Below, one piece after another: positions 33,090 to 42,243 of a stretch of 56,160 bases of DNA (within the stretch, counting starts at the first letter, position 1; the number at the start of each line of letters is the position of its first letter). The stretch is from Desulfobulbus sp. (GTDB lineage Bacteria > Desulfobacterota > Desulfobulbia > Desulfobulbales > Desulfobulbaceae). Made by a program: the position numbers and the translations under genes. The stretch spans positions 1 through 56,160 of the forward strand of contig JAQUEZ010000019.1 in NCBI GenBank assembly GCA_028684915.1, given 5' to 3'. The notes beneath the pieces are model-generated. The model saw nothing but the letters and a program-made list of their open reading frames with translations, was not told the DNA's origin and did not search any database.

Positions 33090-34451
33090 TCAGGCGTCTG
33101 GATTTTCCAGACCGTAGCGTTTGATTTTTCGCCACAGGGAAACCCGGTCGATGCCGAGAATTTTGACCGCGGCGGATTTGTTGCCCTCAACCTCGTCGAG
33201 CACATCTAAGATGTACTGCTTTTCGTGTTCGGCTAAGGTCGGCCATTCCTGGCGGTTGTCGCGGATGCTGAGCCATTCGGTGTCGCCAAAGACCGCAGCA
33301 ATGTGCTGCGGTTCGACCACATCCCCATCACAGGCGATGAGTATACGTTGGGCGATGTTTTCGAGCTCCCTGATATTCCCAGGATATTCATAGGACATCA
33401 GACGTCGTTCCGCATCAGGGGAGAGTCGGGGGAGGGTTCGGCCGGTATGGGCGTATTTGGCAAGAAAATGGTGGGTGAGGAGGGAGATGTCTTCTCGGCG
33501 TTCAGCCAGGGAGGGGGCATTGATGGTGAGCACATCAAGGCGGTAAAAAAGGTCGGAGCGAAAGGCCCCGGTTTCGGTTTCCCGCTTGAGGTCCTTGTTG
33601 GTGGCTGCCAACACCCGGAAATCGACTGAAATTTCCTGGGTACCCCCGACCCGCATCACGGTTCGTTCCTGAAGCACCCGCAGCAGTTTGACCTGCATCG
33701 AGAGCGGCAACTCGCCAACCTCGTCAAAGAAGACCGTGCCGCCTTCGGCCATTTCCAGGAGTCCTTTTTTCGCCTTATTGGCCCCAGTAAAGGCACCCCG
33801 TTCATACCCGAAGAGTTCGCTGGCGATCAACTCTTCGGTAAAAACCCCGCAGTTGAAGGCCACAAAGCGCTTTTTGCAGCGCGGACTCAATTCGTGGATG
33901 GTGCGGGCAATCAATTCTTTGCCGGTGCCGGTCTCGCCCTGGATGAGTACGTTGCAGTCGAGCTGGGAAACCTGGTGGATCGTTTCGCGCAGAGCCTGGA
34001 TCTTGGGGCTTTGGCCGACAATGCGCCGCGTATCGCTCTGGGTGTCGACCTGCTCGCGTAATTCCTTGATCTGTCGACGGAGCTGGTTTTTCTCCAGCGC
34101 CTTTTCCACGATCATCCGCAGTTCATTGATCTTGAACGGCTTGGCCACGTAGTCATAGGCTCCGCGACGCATGGCCTCAACCGCCGTATCCACCGTGGCA
34201 TGGCCCGTGATGACCACCACCTCGATATCCGGCCACAACTGCTTGGCCTCGTCCAACACCGCCATGCCGTCCTTGCCTTTCATGCACAGGTCGGTCAGAA
34301 TCAGGTTGATCTCTTCCTGCCTGAGGATACTGACGGCCTCTTCGCCATCTGCGGCCACCCACGTTTGGTAGCCGTCCTTGCTGATGATATGGTCCAGGTT
34401 GTCGCGGGCGATGGGTTCATCGTCCACGATGAGAATTTTTAAGTTATTCAT
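33090..34451 (-). CDS. NtrC-family sigma-54 response regulator
   Basis: 453 residues: receiver (about 1-120; ILIVDDEP, phospho-Asp in ILTDLCMK, Thr in VITGHA, Lys in VAKPFK), AAA+ activator domain (about 145-385; Walker A GETGTGKE, sigma-54 contact loop GAFTGA, Walker B GTVFFDEVGEL) and a Fis-type helix-turn-helix (NKSAAVKILGIDRVSLWRKI). Its receiver strongly resembles that of the Lon-type protease (VDDE-IAR-N-DH and TDL in both). It follows the sensor kinase gene by nine bases and so is its partner. Predicted targets are the palindromes at 30503 and 30556 ahead of the stress operon. Confidence 0.95.
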   Translation of the reverse strand: MNNLKILIVDDEPIARDNLDHIISKDGYQTWVAADGEEAVSILRQEEINLILTDLCMKGKDGMAVLDEAKQLWPDIEVVVITGHATVDTAVEAMRRGAYDYVAKPFKINELRMIVEKALEKNQLRRQIKELREQVDTQSDTRRIVGQSPKIQALRETIHQVSQLDCNVLIQGETGTGKELIARTIHELSPRCKKRFVAFNCGVFTEELIASELFGYERGAFTGANKAKKGLLEMAEGGTVFFDEVGELPLSMQVKLLRVLQERTVMRVGGTQEISVDFRVLAATNKDLKRETETGAFRSDLFYRLDVLTINAPSLAERREDISLLTHHFLAKYAHTGRTLPRLSPDAERRLMSYEYPGNIRELENIAQRILIACDGDVVEPQHIAAVFGDTEWLSIRDNRQEWPTLAEHEKQYILDVLDEVEGNKSAAVKILGIDRVSLWRKIKRYGLENPDA

Positions 34452-34460
34452 GCCCTTGCT

Positions 34461-35894
34461 CTAGGAGTGATCCTTCTCGCCGGGAAAGGGAAGGCGAATA
34501 AAGAAGGATGTACCCTGACCGAGTTCGCTTTGCACGGTAATTGTGCCCTGATGACTTTGAATAATGCCGTAAACCACCGAAAGTCCTAGCCCCGTTCCCT
34601 GGCCTTCTTCTTTGGTCGTGAAGAAAGGATCAAAGATTTTCACCTGATTTTCCTCAGGGATTCCCGATCCTGTATCTCTTACCTCAATCACCACATCCTT
34701 GGTGGTAAAGTCGAGGGTCGCAGTAATGGCAATTTCTCCCTGGCGTTCGATTGCCTGAGCCGCGTTAATGATCAGATTGATGAACACCTCCTGCATCCGT
34801 TGCACATCAATATAAAAAATCAAATCCTCCGGGATATCGATGGTCATGGCGATGTTGGGCGGGACTTGGCTTTTGGCCAACAAGACCGCTTTTTTCACCA
34901 CATCGGAGAGCTGAATTTCTCTTAGGCAGAAATCCTGGGAGCGGGAGAATTCAAGCAGACTTTTGACAACATCTCGTGCTCGTAGGGTTTCCTGATCGAT
35001 ATTGTTGAGCATTTTTTTCATGAAAAGGACATCGCCACCGTCAAATTCATCAATCGCTATCTGGCAAGAGGTGGAGATGTTGTTGAGCGGATTATTGAGC
35101 TGGTGGGCCACACCCGCGGTCAGGGTTCCCAGGGAGGAAAGTTTTTCTGCCTGGATGAGTTGATCTTGGCGCCGTTCAAGTTCGGAGACCATGATGTTGA
35201 AGGCCTCCATCACCTGTTGGATCTCGTCGCGGGTGTTGATGACCTCAATTTTGCGGAATTTCCCTTGGGCAATATCCACGGTGGCCTTTTTGATGACCGA
35301 CAGCGGTTTGAAAATAAAATAAACGATCAAGATAGAGAGAACAATGCCGATACAAATCGCCACCGACGACCAGGAAATGAGCTGGCCGCGCAGGAGCGAG
35401 ATCATGAGATGGATCTGATTTTTTTCGAAAATAACAATTTCTTCACTGATTTCCGAGATGACCTTGCCCTGATGGCGGATGGTGTCGGCAATCTCGGTGT
35501 TGCTCAGGTCGTTGGTGTTGCTAATTGCCTGCAATTCACCAATGGTTTGGAGATAGGTACTAATCTCCCGTTCGAGTTCCTTGAGCTTGGGATTGACCGC
35601 CAGATTTTTATCGGTGCTGAAAATGCGTTTCCCCAGATCCAGCGCATCACTGAGCATACGCTTGTTTTCTTCCAGGGCCTCTTTATGGCCGTAAAGGAAG
35701 TAATTTTTTTCAAATCGGCGGGCCTCGAGCACGATGTTGTGAATGCCGTAGGAAAACTCGAGGATACCGATTTTCTTCTCCGTGGTCACCAAGTCGTCAT
35801 AGCTGACATAGGCCATCATGGAAATGGCACTAATATAAAAAATCAGCACGGTGAGAATTTTGGAACTCAGGCCAAAGGAAAATTGTTTTAACAT
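34461..35894 (-). CDS. Membrane sensor histidine kinase
   Basis: 477 residues: a transmembrane helix at about 10-30 (KILTVLIFYISAISMMAYVS), a helical extracytoplasmic sensor of about 140 residues, a second helix near 172-195 (SVAICIGIVLSILIVYFIF), HAMP, then HisKA (GTLTAGVAHQLNNPLNNIS) and ATPase (N box INLIINAAQAIE, DTGSGIPEEN, GTGLGLSVVYG). The four-helix-bundle type sensor has no recognisable ligand motif. The ATG has AAGGAG upstream. It is the first gene of the kinase/regulator operon; the regulator follows after nine bases. The DNA upstream (35895-36059) shows no clear promoter to me. Confidence 0.94.
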   Translation of the reverse strand: MLKQFSFGLSSKILTVLIFYISAISMMAYVSYDDLVTTEKKIGILEFSYGIHNIVLEARRFEKNYFLYGHKEALEENKRMLSDALDLGKRIFSTDKNLAVNPKLKELEREISTYLQTIGELQAISNTNDLSNTEIADTIRHQGKVISEISEEIVIFEKNQIHLMISLLRGQLISWSSVAICIGIVLSILIVYFIFKPLSVIKKATVDIAQGKFRKIEVINTRDEIQQVMEAFNIMVSELERRQDQLIQAEKLSSLGTLTAGVAHQLNNPLNNISTSCQIAIDEFDGGDVLFMKKMLNNIDQETLRARDVVKSLLEFSRSQDFCLREIQLSDVVKKAVLLAKSQVPPNIAMTIDIPEDLIFYIDVQRMQEVFINLIINAAQAIERQGEIAITATLDFTTKDVVIEVRDTGSGIPEENQVKIFDPFFTTKEEGQGTGLGLSVVYGIIQSHQGTITVQSELGQGTSFFIRLPFPGEKDHS

Positions 35895-36059
35895 AAAAGC
35901 TCCTTAGGATCAGGGGGGGCACAGGTCCGTTCTGTTCTGGGGTGGGCAAGCTTGCTCGATGCAGTTTTCAAGCAAAATCCACACCGATTTTGGCGGTCAA
36001 AGCCTTGGGGGAGGGGGCTGTGGCGAAGCAACAGCGTTCCGGTGTGGACCACATGGGGA

Positions 36060-37166
36060 TCAGTACATTCGGTGGCGGAAAAGCCAGGTGGCTAGGCTGA
36101 GGGTGACCAGGGCGATGATCGACATCGGCCAGAGGTCATTGATAAAGTATTCGATTCCCGCGCCTTCCAGGAACACCCGGCGGACAATGGTGAGGAAGTA
36201 GCGCATCGGATCGAGGTAGGTCAGGGTCTGCATGAAATCCGGCATATTGGCGATAGGGGTGGAAAAGCCGGAAAGGATAACCGCCGGGACGATAAACAAA
36301 AAGGCGCCGAGCAGGGCCTGCTGCAGGGTGGTGGAAAAGGAGGAAATCATCAGGCCGACTCCGATAATGGAAAGCACGTAGATGATGAGGGCTGGGTAGA
36401 GGACGCTCAGCTTGCCTACCAACGGGATCTTGAACCAGAACACCGCCACTGCAATGATGAGGGTGGCCTCACCCACCCCGACAATCAACCCCGGCATGGC
36501 CTTGCCGATCAGGATTTCCCAGGGGCGCAGTGGGGTCACCAGCAGTTGATCAAAGGTGCCCGCCTCGCGCTCACGAGCCACGGACAGGGCGGTCACGATT
36601 AGGGTGACGATCATGGCGAGGAGCGCAATAATCCCCGGAACGATAAACCAGCGGCTTTCCAGGTTGGGGTTAAACCAGGCGCGCATGGTCAGCTGTGCGG
36701 GAAGGCCCGATCCTTTGAGTGCGGCCTTTTCCTGGTTGAATTCGGTGACAATGGTACGCACATAATTCAGCGCCAGCATGGCGGTGTTGGAGTTGCGACC
36801 ATCAATCAGCACCTGAACGGGGCAGCTTTCGCCCTGGGCCACCTGTTGGGAACATTGCTCGCCGATGCGCAGCACCAGTAGGGCCTTCTGGCTATCGATC
36901 AGCGGCGAGATTTGCGTTTCCGAGTGAAGGTACCCAACCACGTCAAAGCCCGAGGAATGTTCAAATCGGGCGGCCAATTCGCGGGAGAAGTTGTCGTTGT
37001 CCTCGTTGAAGATGGCCAAAGGGGCGTGTTCCAGATCAAAGGTGGCCGCATAGCCGAAAATAAGCAGTTGTAGGATCGGTGGCACAATGACCGCCATTCG
37101 GCTTTTTTTGTCTCGAAACAGCGCGAGGAATTCCTTGATGATCAGCGCCAGCAGTCGTCCGCCCAT
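36060..37166 (-). CDS. ABC-2 type transporter permease
   Basis: 368 residues with the YhhJ/YbhR-type layout: a first helix near 20-40 (MAVIVPPILQLLIFGYAATF), a large extracytoplasmic domain (about 45-170), then five membrane helices, ending LSLATWLFRHRMY. The segment REREAGTFDQLLVTPLRPWE before the third helix is the conserved coupling region of drug and membrane-disrupting ABC exporters. It lies last in a leftward three-gene operon, 85 bases after the other permease. Confidence 0.9.
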   Translation of the reverse strand: MGGRLLALIIKEFLALFRDKKSRMAVIVPPILQLLIFGYAATFDLEHAPLAIFNEDNDNFSRELAARFEHSSGFDVVGYLHSETQISPLIDSQKALLVLRIGEQCSQQVAQGESCPVQVLIDGRNSNTAMLALNYVRTIVTEFNQEKAALKGSGLPAQLTMRAWFNPNLESRWFIVPGIIALLAMIVTLIVTALSVAREREAGTFDQLLVTPLRPWEILIGKAMPGLIVGVGEATLIIAVAVFWFKIPLVGKLSVLYPALIIYVLSIIGVGLMISSFSTTLQQALLGAFLFIVPAVILSGFSTPIANMPDFMQTLTYLDPMRYFLTIVRRVFLEGAGIEYFINDLWPMSIIALVTLSLATWLFRHRMY

Positions 37167-37251
37167 GGAGTGTACACCCTATTGATAAAAGAAAATGATC
37201 AGTACGTTAAGACGTTCGTGTCTGTTCGTGCCCGCGCTTCAGCGTCCCTCT

Positions 37252-38376
37252 TTACTCCAGCTTTTTGCGGGTTTTTCGATAGACAATGCCATGGAAGAAC
37301 AGCCCCATAATGATCAGGGCCGCACCGTTGGGTAGAAGTACACTCCATACATCGCCCACGAGAAAAAGCGTCTGCAGGATGGATACATAATAACGGGCCG
37401 CGATAAGGTGGGTCAGCCACTGAATAACGGCTGGCATGGAGCGGATATCAAAGATAAAACCCGAGAGAATAAAGGCCGGAAGGAAGGTGGACACCATGGC
37501 CACCAGCGCGGCCACGAACTGCGACTTAAACACCGTGGAAATAAAAAAGCCCATGCCCAGGGCCACCCAAAGAAACAGGGCAGAGGCGCCAAGCAGCAGC
37601 CAGAGCGAGCCCCGCATCGGCACATGAAACTGGTACCGGGCCATGGCCAAAGAGAGCAGCAGGCCGCCCATGCCGAGCACGAAATAAGGTATCAGCTTGC
37701 CCAGTAAAATTTCCGGGGCGGAGATGCGTGAGACCAACAAGGCCTCCATTGTGCCGCGTTCCCACTCGCGAGCAATGACCAGCGCAGTGAGCAGGGCGCC
37801 GATCAGAGTCATGATCACCGCCAAGACCCCGGGGACAAGAAAGTCGGTGGAACGGACCTCCGGATTATACCAAATGCGTTGTTCCAACTGCACCGGCGAG
37901 CGGAACTTGGTGCCTGATCGCTCCGCCTGTTGCTCCAGCCAGGAAACCCAGATTCCCTGTACATACCCCTCGATCAGTCGGGCGGTATTGGCATCGACCC
38001 CGTTGACGATCAGTCCGATGGGCGGCGACTCCTTGCTGTGGTAATCGCGGCCAAAGTTGTGGCGCAGCCAAACAATGCCGTCTATTTTGGCTGCGCGCAT
38101 GGCATCTTCGGCCTCCTGGATCGAATGAAAGGTGGTGGGGCGAAAATACGGCGTCTGCTCAAAGCCGCCGACAAAACTTTGTGAGGGGCCATCGGCTTGT
38201 TCCGCCACCAGGCCGACCCGCACATCCTTGGCATCCAGGCTGACCCCGTACCCAAAAATAAGTAGCAACAGGACCGGCAGAAAAAAGGCAATGGCAATAC
38301 TGGAGGGATCGCGAATCACCTGCAGCCACTCCTTGCGCATCATGCCCTTGAGGCGCATCATTCGTCCCGGTTTCAT
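37252..38376 (-). CDS. ABC-2 type transporter permease
   Basis: 374 residues, parallel to the neighbouring permease: a first helix near 25-45 (SIAIAFFLPVLLLLIFGYGV), an extracytoplasmic loop (about 50-175), and five C-terminal helices, with coupling segment REWERGTMEALLVSRISAPE. The two permeases would pair as a heterodimer. Its ATG overlaps the ATPase stop by four bases, so the two are translationally coupled. Confidence 0.9.
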   Translation of the reverse strand: MKPGRMMRLKGMMRKEWLQVIRDPSSIAIAFFLPVLLLLIFGYGVSLDAKDVRVGLVAEQADGPSQSFVGGFEQTPYFRPTTFHSIQEAEDAMRAAKIDGIVWLRHNFGRDYHSKESPPIGLIVNGVDANTARLIEGYVQGIWVSWLEQQAERSGTKFRSPVQLEQRIWYNPEVRSTDFLVPGVLAVIMTLIGALLTALVIAREWERGTMEALLVSRISAPEILLGKLIPYFVLGMGGLLLSLAMARYQFHVPMRGSLWLLLGASALFLWVALGMGFFISTVFKSQFVAALVAMVSTFLPAFILSGFIFDIRSMPAVIQWLTHLIAARYYVSILQTLFLVGDVWSVLLPNGAALIIMGLFFHGIVYRKTRKKLE

Positions 38377-40166
38377 TGCTTGCCTCCATGGTCTTGTTTG
38401 TTTGCCTCCAACAGGCCGATAAAGGCATCCTCCATGGTGGTCTCCCGACCATCGGCTCCGTCAAATCCTTCCTTCATCGATTCGGGTGTGCCTTCGGCCA
38501 AAACTCGGCCATCGGCCATGATGACCAAGCGATCGCAGTATTCGGCCTCCTCCATGAAATGGGTGGTGACCAGCACTGTTACTCCCTGGTCGGCCAGGGA
38601 GTTGATCTGCACCCAGAATTCGCGTCGCGCCAGGGGATCGACACCGGAGGTGGGTTCGTCGAGAAACAGGACCTCCGGCTCGTGCATCAGGGCCACGGCC
38701 AAGGCCAAGCGTTGCTTGAACCCGAGTGGCAGTGATTGACTCTCCGAACTGGAAAATTCGCTCAGATCAAAGGTATCCAGGGCCCAGTCGATCTGGTGCT
38801 GTCGCTTGGAGCCACGCAGTCCATAAGCGCTGCTAAAGAATTTGAGGTTCTGCATCACGCTCAAGTTGCCGTAGAGGGAAAATTTTTGCGCCATGTAGCC
38901 GATACGGGCCCGGGCGGCCGCAGCAGCGGTGTGCAGGTTCATGCCGGCCACGGTACATGTACCGCTGGAGAAGGGTAACAGGCCGCAGAGCATGCGAAAG
39001 GTGGTGGTTTTACCGGCACCGTTGGCTCCGAGTAGACCGAAGATCTCCCCGTGGCGAACGTGGAAGCTGACCTGATCGACCGCGTAAAAGTCGCCGAACC
39101 GCCGGACTAAGTTATCCACTGTGATTACTTTTTCCCCGGCATTACGATCGTTGGTCTGGGCCAGGGTGATGTGGCCGTTGCCGTTGGTTACAGCGTGGTC
39201 TTCTTTGAGCGTGGCGACAAAATAGTCTTCAAATCGGGGGGGCACCTGGGTTATGGAAACTTCTGTTTCCTGGGACAATTGAGGAAGCTGCAAGGGGGTG
39301 GCCTCGCGGCTGACCACCCGGATCGCCTTGCCGAGGATCAGGGCATCGAGTACGGCCGGATCTTGGCTCAGCCTTCGTTGTAGGGTGCGTTTAGGCAGGG
39401 CCGGAGCACGAACCATCCAGGTGCGGTCCGCGACCTGATCACTGAAAAGCTGCGGTTTCTGATGGCCTAGGATGCGTCCTTGGTGGATCAGTACAACCTC
39501 GGCGCAACGCTCGGCCTCGTCGAGATAGGCCGTGCTGAGCAAAACGGTCATCCCCTCTGCCTCGACCAGATGATAGACGATCTGCCAGAGTTCGCGCCGC
39601 GAAACCGGATCGACCCCGACCGTGGGTTCATCGAGCAGCAGCAGGCGGGGAGGGCGCACCAGGGTGCAGACCAGGCCGAGTTTTTGTTTCATTCCCCCCG
39701 ACAGCCGCCCTGTCAGACGAGTGCGGAAATGTTCCAAACCGGCCATGGCCAACAACTGGTTGTAGCGTTCCGACCGTGCTGCAACCTCCACGCCCTGAAG
39801 ATCTGCATAGAGATCGAGATTTTCCTGGACCGAAAGATCCTCATAGAGGCCAAATCTTTGCGGCATATAGCCCACACTGGCCTGTACCAGAAGTGGCTCG
39901 CGGACGACATCGATATCAAGGGCCCTAAGGCTGCCGCTGTCCGGAGAGAGTAGGCCGCTGCAGAGCCGCATTAGGGTGGTTTTGCCCGCACCGTCCGGCC
40001 CGATTAGGCCGGTTACCATTTTGGGCCGGATAGCGCAGCTCACCTCGCGCAAGGCCTTAATACGCTGTTTTTCAATGGTAAAAGATTTGCTAACCCCTTT
40101 CAGGATCAGGGCAGGCTTAGGGGTGTCGGCGGGCGGTGGTGGCGGGAATGGAGAAATCTCTGTCAT
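38373..40166 (-). CDS. ABC transporter ATPase with two nucleotide-binding domains
   Basis: 597 residues, YbhF-like. The first ATPase (about 20-250) has Walker A GPDGAGKTT, signature LSGGMKQKL and Walker B LLLLDEPTVGVDP; the second (about 345-590) has GANGAGKTTT, signature SLPLGFKQRLALA (LSGG altered to LPLG) and VLFLDEPTSGVDP. A Pro-rich start (FPPPPPADTPKP) precedes the first domain. With the two ABC-2 permeases it makes a complete exporter. The HlyD-type periplasmic adaptor that usually accompanies ybhFSR operons is absent from this window. This is the first gene of the operon. Confidence 0.92.
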   Translation of the reverse strand: MTEISPFPPPPPADTPKPALILKGVSKSFTIEKQRIKALREVSCAIRPKMVTGLIGPDGAGKTTLMRLCSGLLSPDSGSLRALDIDVVREPLLVQASVGYMPQRFGLYEDLSVQENLDLYADLQGVEVAARSERYNQLLAMAGLEHFRTRLTGRLSGGMKQKLGLVCTLVRPPRLLLLDEPTVGVDPVSRRELWQIVYHLVEAEGMTVLLSTAYLDEAERCAEVVLIHQGRILGHQKPQLFSDQVADRTWMVRAPALPKRTLQRRLSQDPAVLDALILGKAIRVVSREATPLQLPQLSQETEVSITQVPPRFEDYFVATLKEDHAVTNGNGHITLAQTNDRNAGEKVITVDNLVRRFGDFYAVDQVSFHVRHGEIFGLLGANGAGKTTTFRMLCGLLPFSSGTCTVAGMNLHTAAAAARARIGYMAQKFSLYGNLSVMQNLKFFSSAYGLRGSKRQHQIDWALDTFDLSEFSSSESQSLPLGFKQRLALAVALMHEPEVLFLDEPTSGVDPLARREFWVQINSLADQGVTVLVTTHFMEEAEYCDRLVIMADGRVLAEGTPESMKEGFDGADGRETTMEDAFIGLLEANKQDHGGKQ

Positions 40167-40426
40167 GGGTAGCCAAGCCGGCGGGCCACCGGACAGCGTA
40201 AAAAGGGGAGACTACCCGGAGGATGAGAACATGATTTGATGGAATCGAAACGAACCATGGAAGCTCCTGGATGATCGGCTAAGAACAATAAAATTACGCG
40301 TCATCATACCACAGATGTTTGTAATTGCTCAATCTCTCTGCGGAAAAATAGAAAGGGAGGGGGATGATAGCGATGTTGTGCCTGCAAGGGCAAGGAGTTG
40401 TTTTTTCCGTCATACGCCATGACATT

Positions 40427-40711
40427 CCCTCGTTCCTACGCTCCAGCGTGGGAACGCCCCTTTGACGTTCCTGCGTCAGAATGTTGCATCGCAACCGAAC
40501 TGGCAGAAGTCGCACCGTCGTAACCAAACGCTGTTCAACCCGCACGTGCAGCGGCCGAATCCGAGAGCATGAAATAAATGAAAGAGACGCTGGAGCGTCA
40601 GGTGCACCAATCCAACGCAGAGCGTGGGAACGAGATCCAAATAGACGTGCAGGGCAGATGTTGTCGGTATCGCCTGCTACTACAGCAGGTTGTTGTTGCT
40701 ACCAGCGTTTG
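40427..40711. repeat. 285-bp tandem duplication, unit 1
   Basis: The unit begins with the hairpin CGTTCCTACGCT/AGCGTGGGAACG. It also contains GACGCTGGAGCGTC and AACGCAGAGCGTGGGAACG, short palindromes related to the common GTTCCCACGCT-type REP sequences. It is about 96% identical to the adjacent unit by direct reading. Confidence 0.85.
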
Positions 40712-40996
40712 CCCTCGTTCCTACGCTCCAGCGTGGGAACGCCCCTTTGACGTTCCTGCGTCAGAATGTTGCAGCACAATCGAACTGGCAGAAGTCGCAC
40801 CGTCGTAACCAAACGCTGTTCAACCCGCGCGTGCAGCGGCCGAATCCGAGAGCATGAAATAAATGAAAGAGACGCTGGAGCGTCAGGTGCACCAATCCAA
40901 CGCAGAGCGTGGGAACGAGACCCAAATAGACGGGCTGGGTAGATGTTGTCGGTATCGCCTGCTGCTACAGCAGGTTGTTGTTGCTACCAGCGTTTG
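40712..40996. repeat. 285-bp tandem duplication, unit 2
   Basis: The last 13 bases of this unit are the final codons and stop of the membrane protein gene (Lys-Arg-Trp-stop) read leftward, so the duplicated block includes that gene's 3' end. The 260 bases before unit 1 (40167-40426) hold the promoter region of the ABC operon and nothing else I can name. Confidence 0.83.
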
Positions 40997-41532
40997 AAAA
41001 AATTTTGTTGCTGCGGATTGTTTTCCGGTGATGGTGGTGGTGGCGGAGGCTGCGGATTGTGCTGCTGCGATGCCTCCAGCTCCTGTTTCAATTGATCATT
41101 TTTCGCTCGTTCCCGAGCCAACTTGTCGGTCAGGTCCTGGATCTCAACCTGGGAAGGTGCAAGGGCGGTTGTCGTTGTCGGGGGCGTGCTCTGGTCGGCA
41201 TAGGCGGAAGCCGGAGCAAAAAGGTTCAAGGCCTGTGGCGGTTTGGATGGAGCCCCAGCCGTCGCATCTGCGGCCAGATTGGCGGTGCCGAAGCCGACCA
41301 CAAAGATCACCAGTGAGTTAAGCACCCAGTAAATCCCTTTCTGCACCATCGGTGCCCGGCCCTCCAACTCGGAAAACCAGACCACCGATCCAATTAGAAA
41401 ACTAAGAAACAAGGCAGCATAACGCATGGGCAGTTCTGGAAACTGGCAGCCGATACCGTTGACCAGAAACATCATCAGGGAGCCGGCCACCCCCGGAGTG
41501 AGCATGGATTTCGGGTTGAGAAATTCATTCAT
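40984..41532 (-). CDS. Small membrane protein with coiled-coil, Pro-rich tail
   Basis: 182 residues. Three hydrophobic helices are seen at about 12-28, 38-54 and 66-84 (SLVIFVVGFGTANLAADATA), then a Thr/Pro-rich linker, a short coiled coil (QDLTDKLARERAKNDQLKQE) and a Gln/Pro tail (PQPPPPPPSPENNPQQQ). I do not recognise the family. A strong AGGAGGTGACC ribosome site precedes the ATG. The stop codon lies within a 285-bp tandem duplication. Confidence 0.75.
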   Translation of the reverse strand: MNEFLNPKSMLTPGVAGSLMMFLVNGIGCQFPELPMRYAALFLSFLIGSVVWFSELEGRAPMVQKGIYWVLNSLVIFVVGFGTANLAADATAGAPSKPPQALNLFAPASAYADQSTPPTTTTALAPSQVEIQDLTDKLARERAKNDQLKQELEASQQHNPQPPPPPPSPENNPQQQNFFKRW

Positions 41533-41586
41533 CGGTCACCTCCTGTGCTGGTCGCGGGGTCGGGTTCCTGCCATCGGTTCAAATCA

Positions 41587-41745
41587 TGATGGCGTTGTAA
41601 AAACTTCGATCTCTTGCGTCGCGACGTTTTTTCCGACGCTCGATATACCTTATCTATGCCTTCGAGCCGGTAAAACTGATCCTTGTATATCTGTGTTTTT
41701 ACCTAGCCATCTCTTAGAGTGTGATGGACTTTTTACGAATCCATC
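41587..41745 (+). repeat. Dispersed hairpin element, copy E
   Basis: Full-length: TGATGGCGTTGTAAAAAC start, GTTTTTACCTAGCCATC arm, terminal hairpin GATGGACT..AATCCATC with one mismatch. The 310 bases after it (41746-42058) contain only a weak 63-codon frame at 41811-42001 with no ribosome site. Confidence 0.83.
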
Positions 41746-42058
41746 AAATCATAATAACTCCATATTTTTACAATTAAAAAAAGATGGCAAGAAAGGCAAG
41801 GAATATAAAATGGGGGAAAAAAGCATAGGAAATGTATCCATTGTGAGAACGGAACGTGCACTGAGCCTGCAAACGGTTCGCATTGATCCTTCCGATACTT
41901 TATGTGGAAACGGAGAACAGGCCTGCCTGCGAGGTTGCGTGCTGTTCATGCATATCCCTTGGGGCGGCCAATTCCGGAAACGTAAGCATGTGCCTCTGTA
42001 GATATTGAGATGTGTGTCTAACTATTTGATATTCAATTGAATGTAATATTTATTGATG

Positions 42059-42075
42059 TGGCATTTTTACTGCAA
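42059..42075 (+). promoter_or_regulatory. Sigma-54-like promoter of the PEP-CTERM gene
   Basis: TGGCAT, five bases, CTGCAA, with GG and GC exactly ten bases apart. Transcription from near 42085 would leave a 5' untranslated region of about 160 bases before the ATG at 42244. Sigma-54 control is an established feature of PEP-CTERM/exosortase systems in several bacteria. Confidence 0.55.
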
Positions 42076-42243
42076 ATACATTGAGTGTGTCCCAATGTCG
42101 TGGCTTCGTGAAACGTCAAAAAAACTGAACCTCAGGGATGGTGAAATCAGTACGTTACGATGCTTGAAACGTCGTTCACGTGGTTCTCTACGAAGAGGGC
42201 ATGAGCACAATCAATTACGTTGAATACATTCAGGAGGCATAAA

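Noticed and set aside
41811..42001. 63-codon frame between element E and the PEP-CTERM gene
   Set aside because: Weak start context, no family resemblance, lies in repeat-rich DNA.
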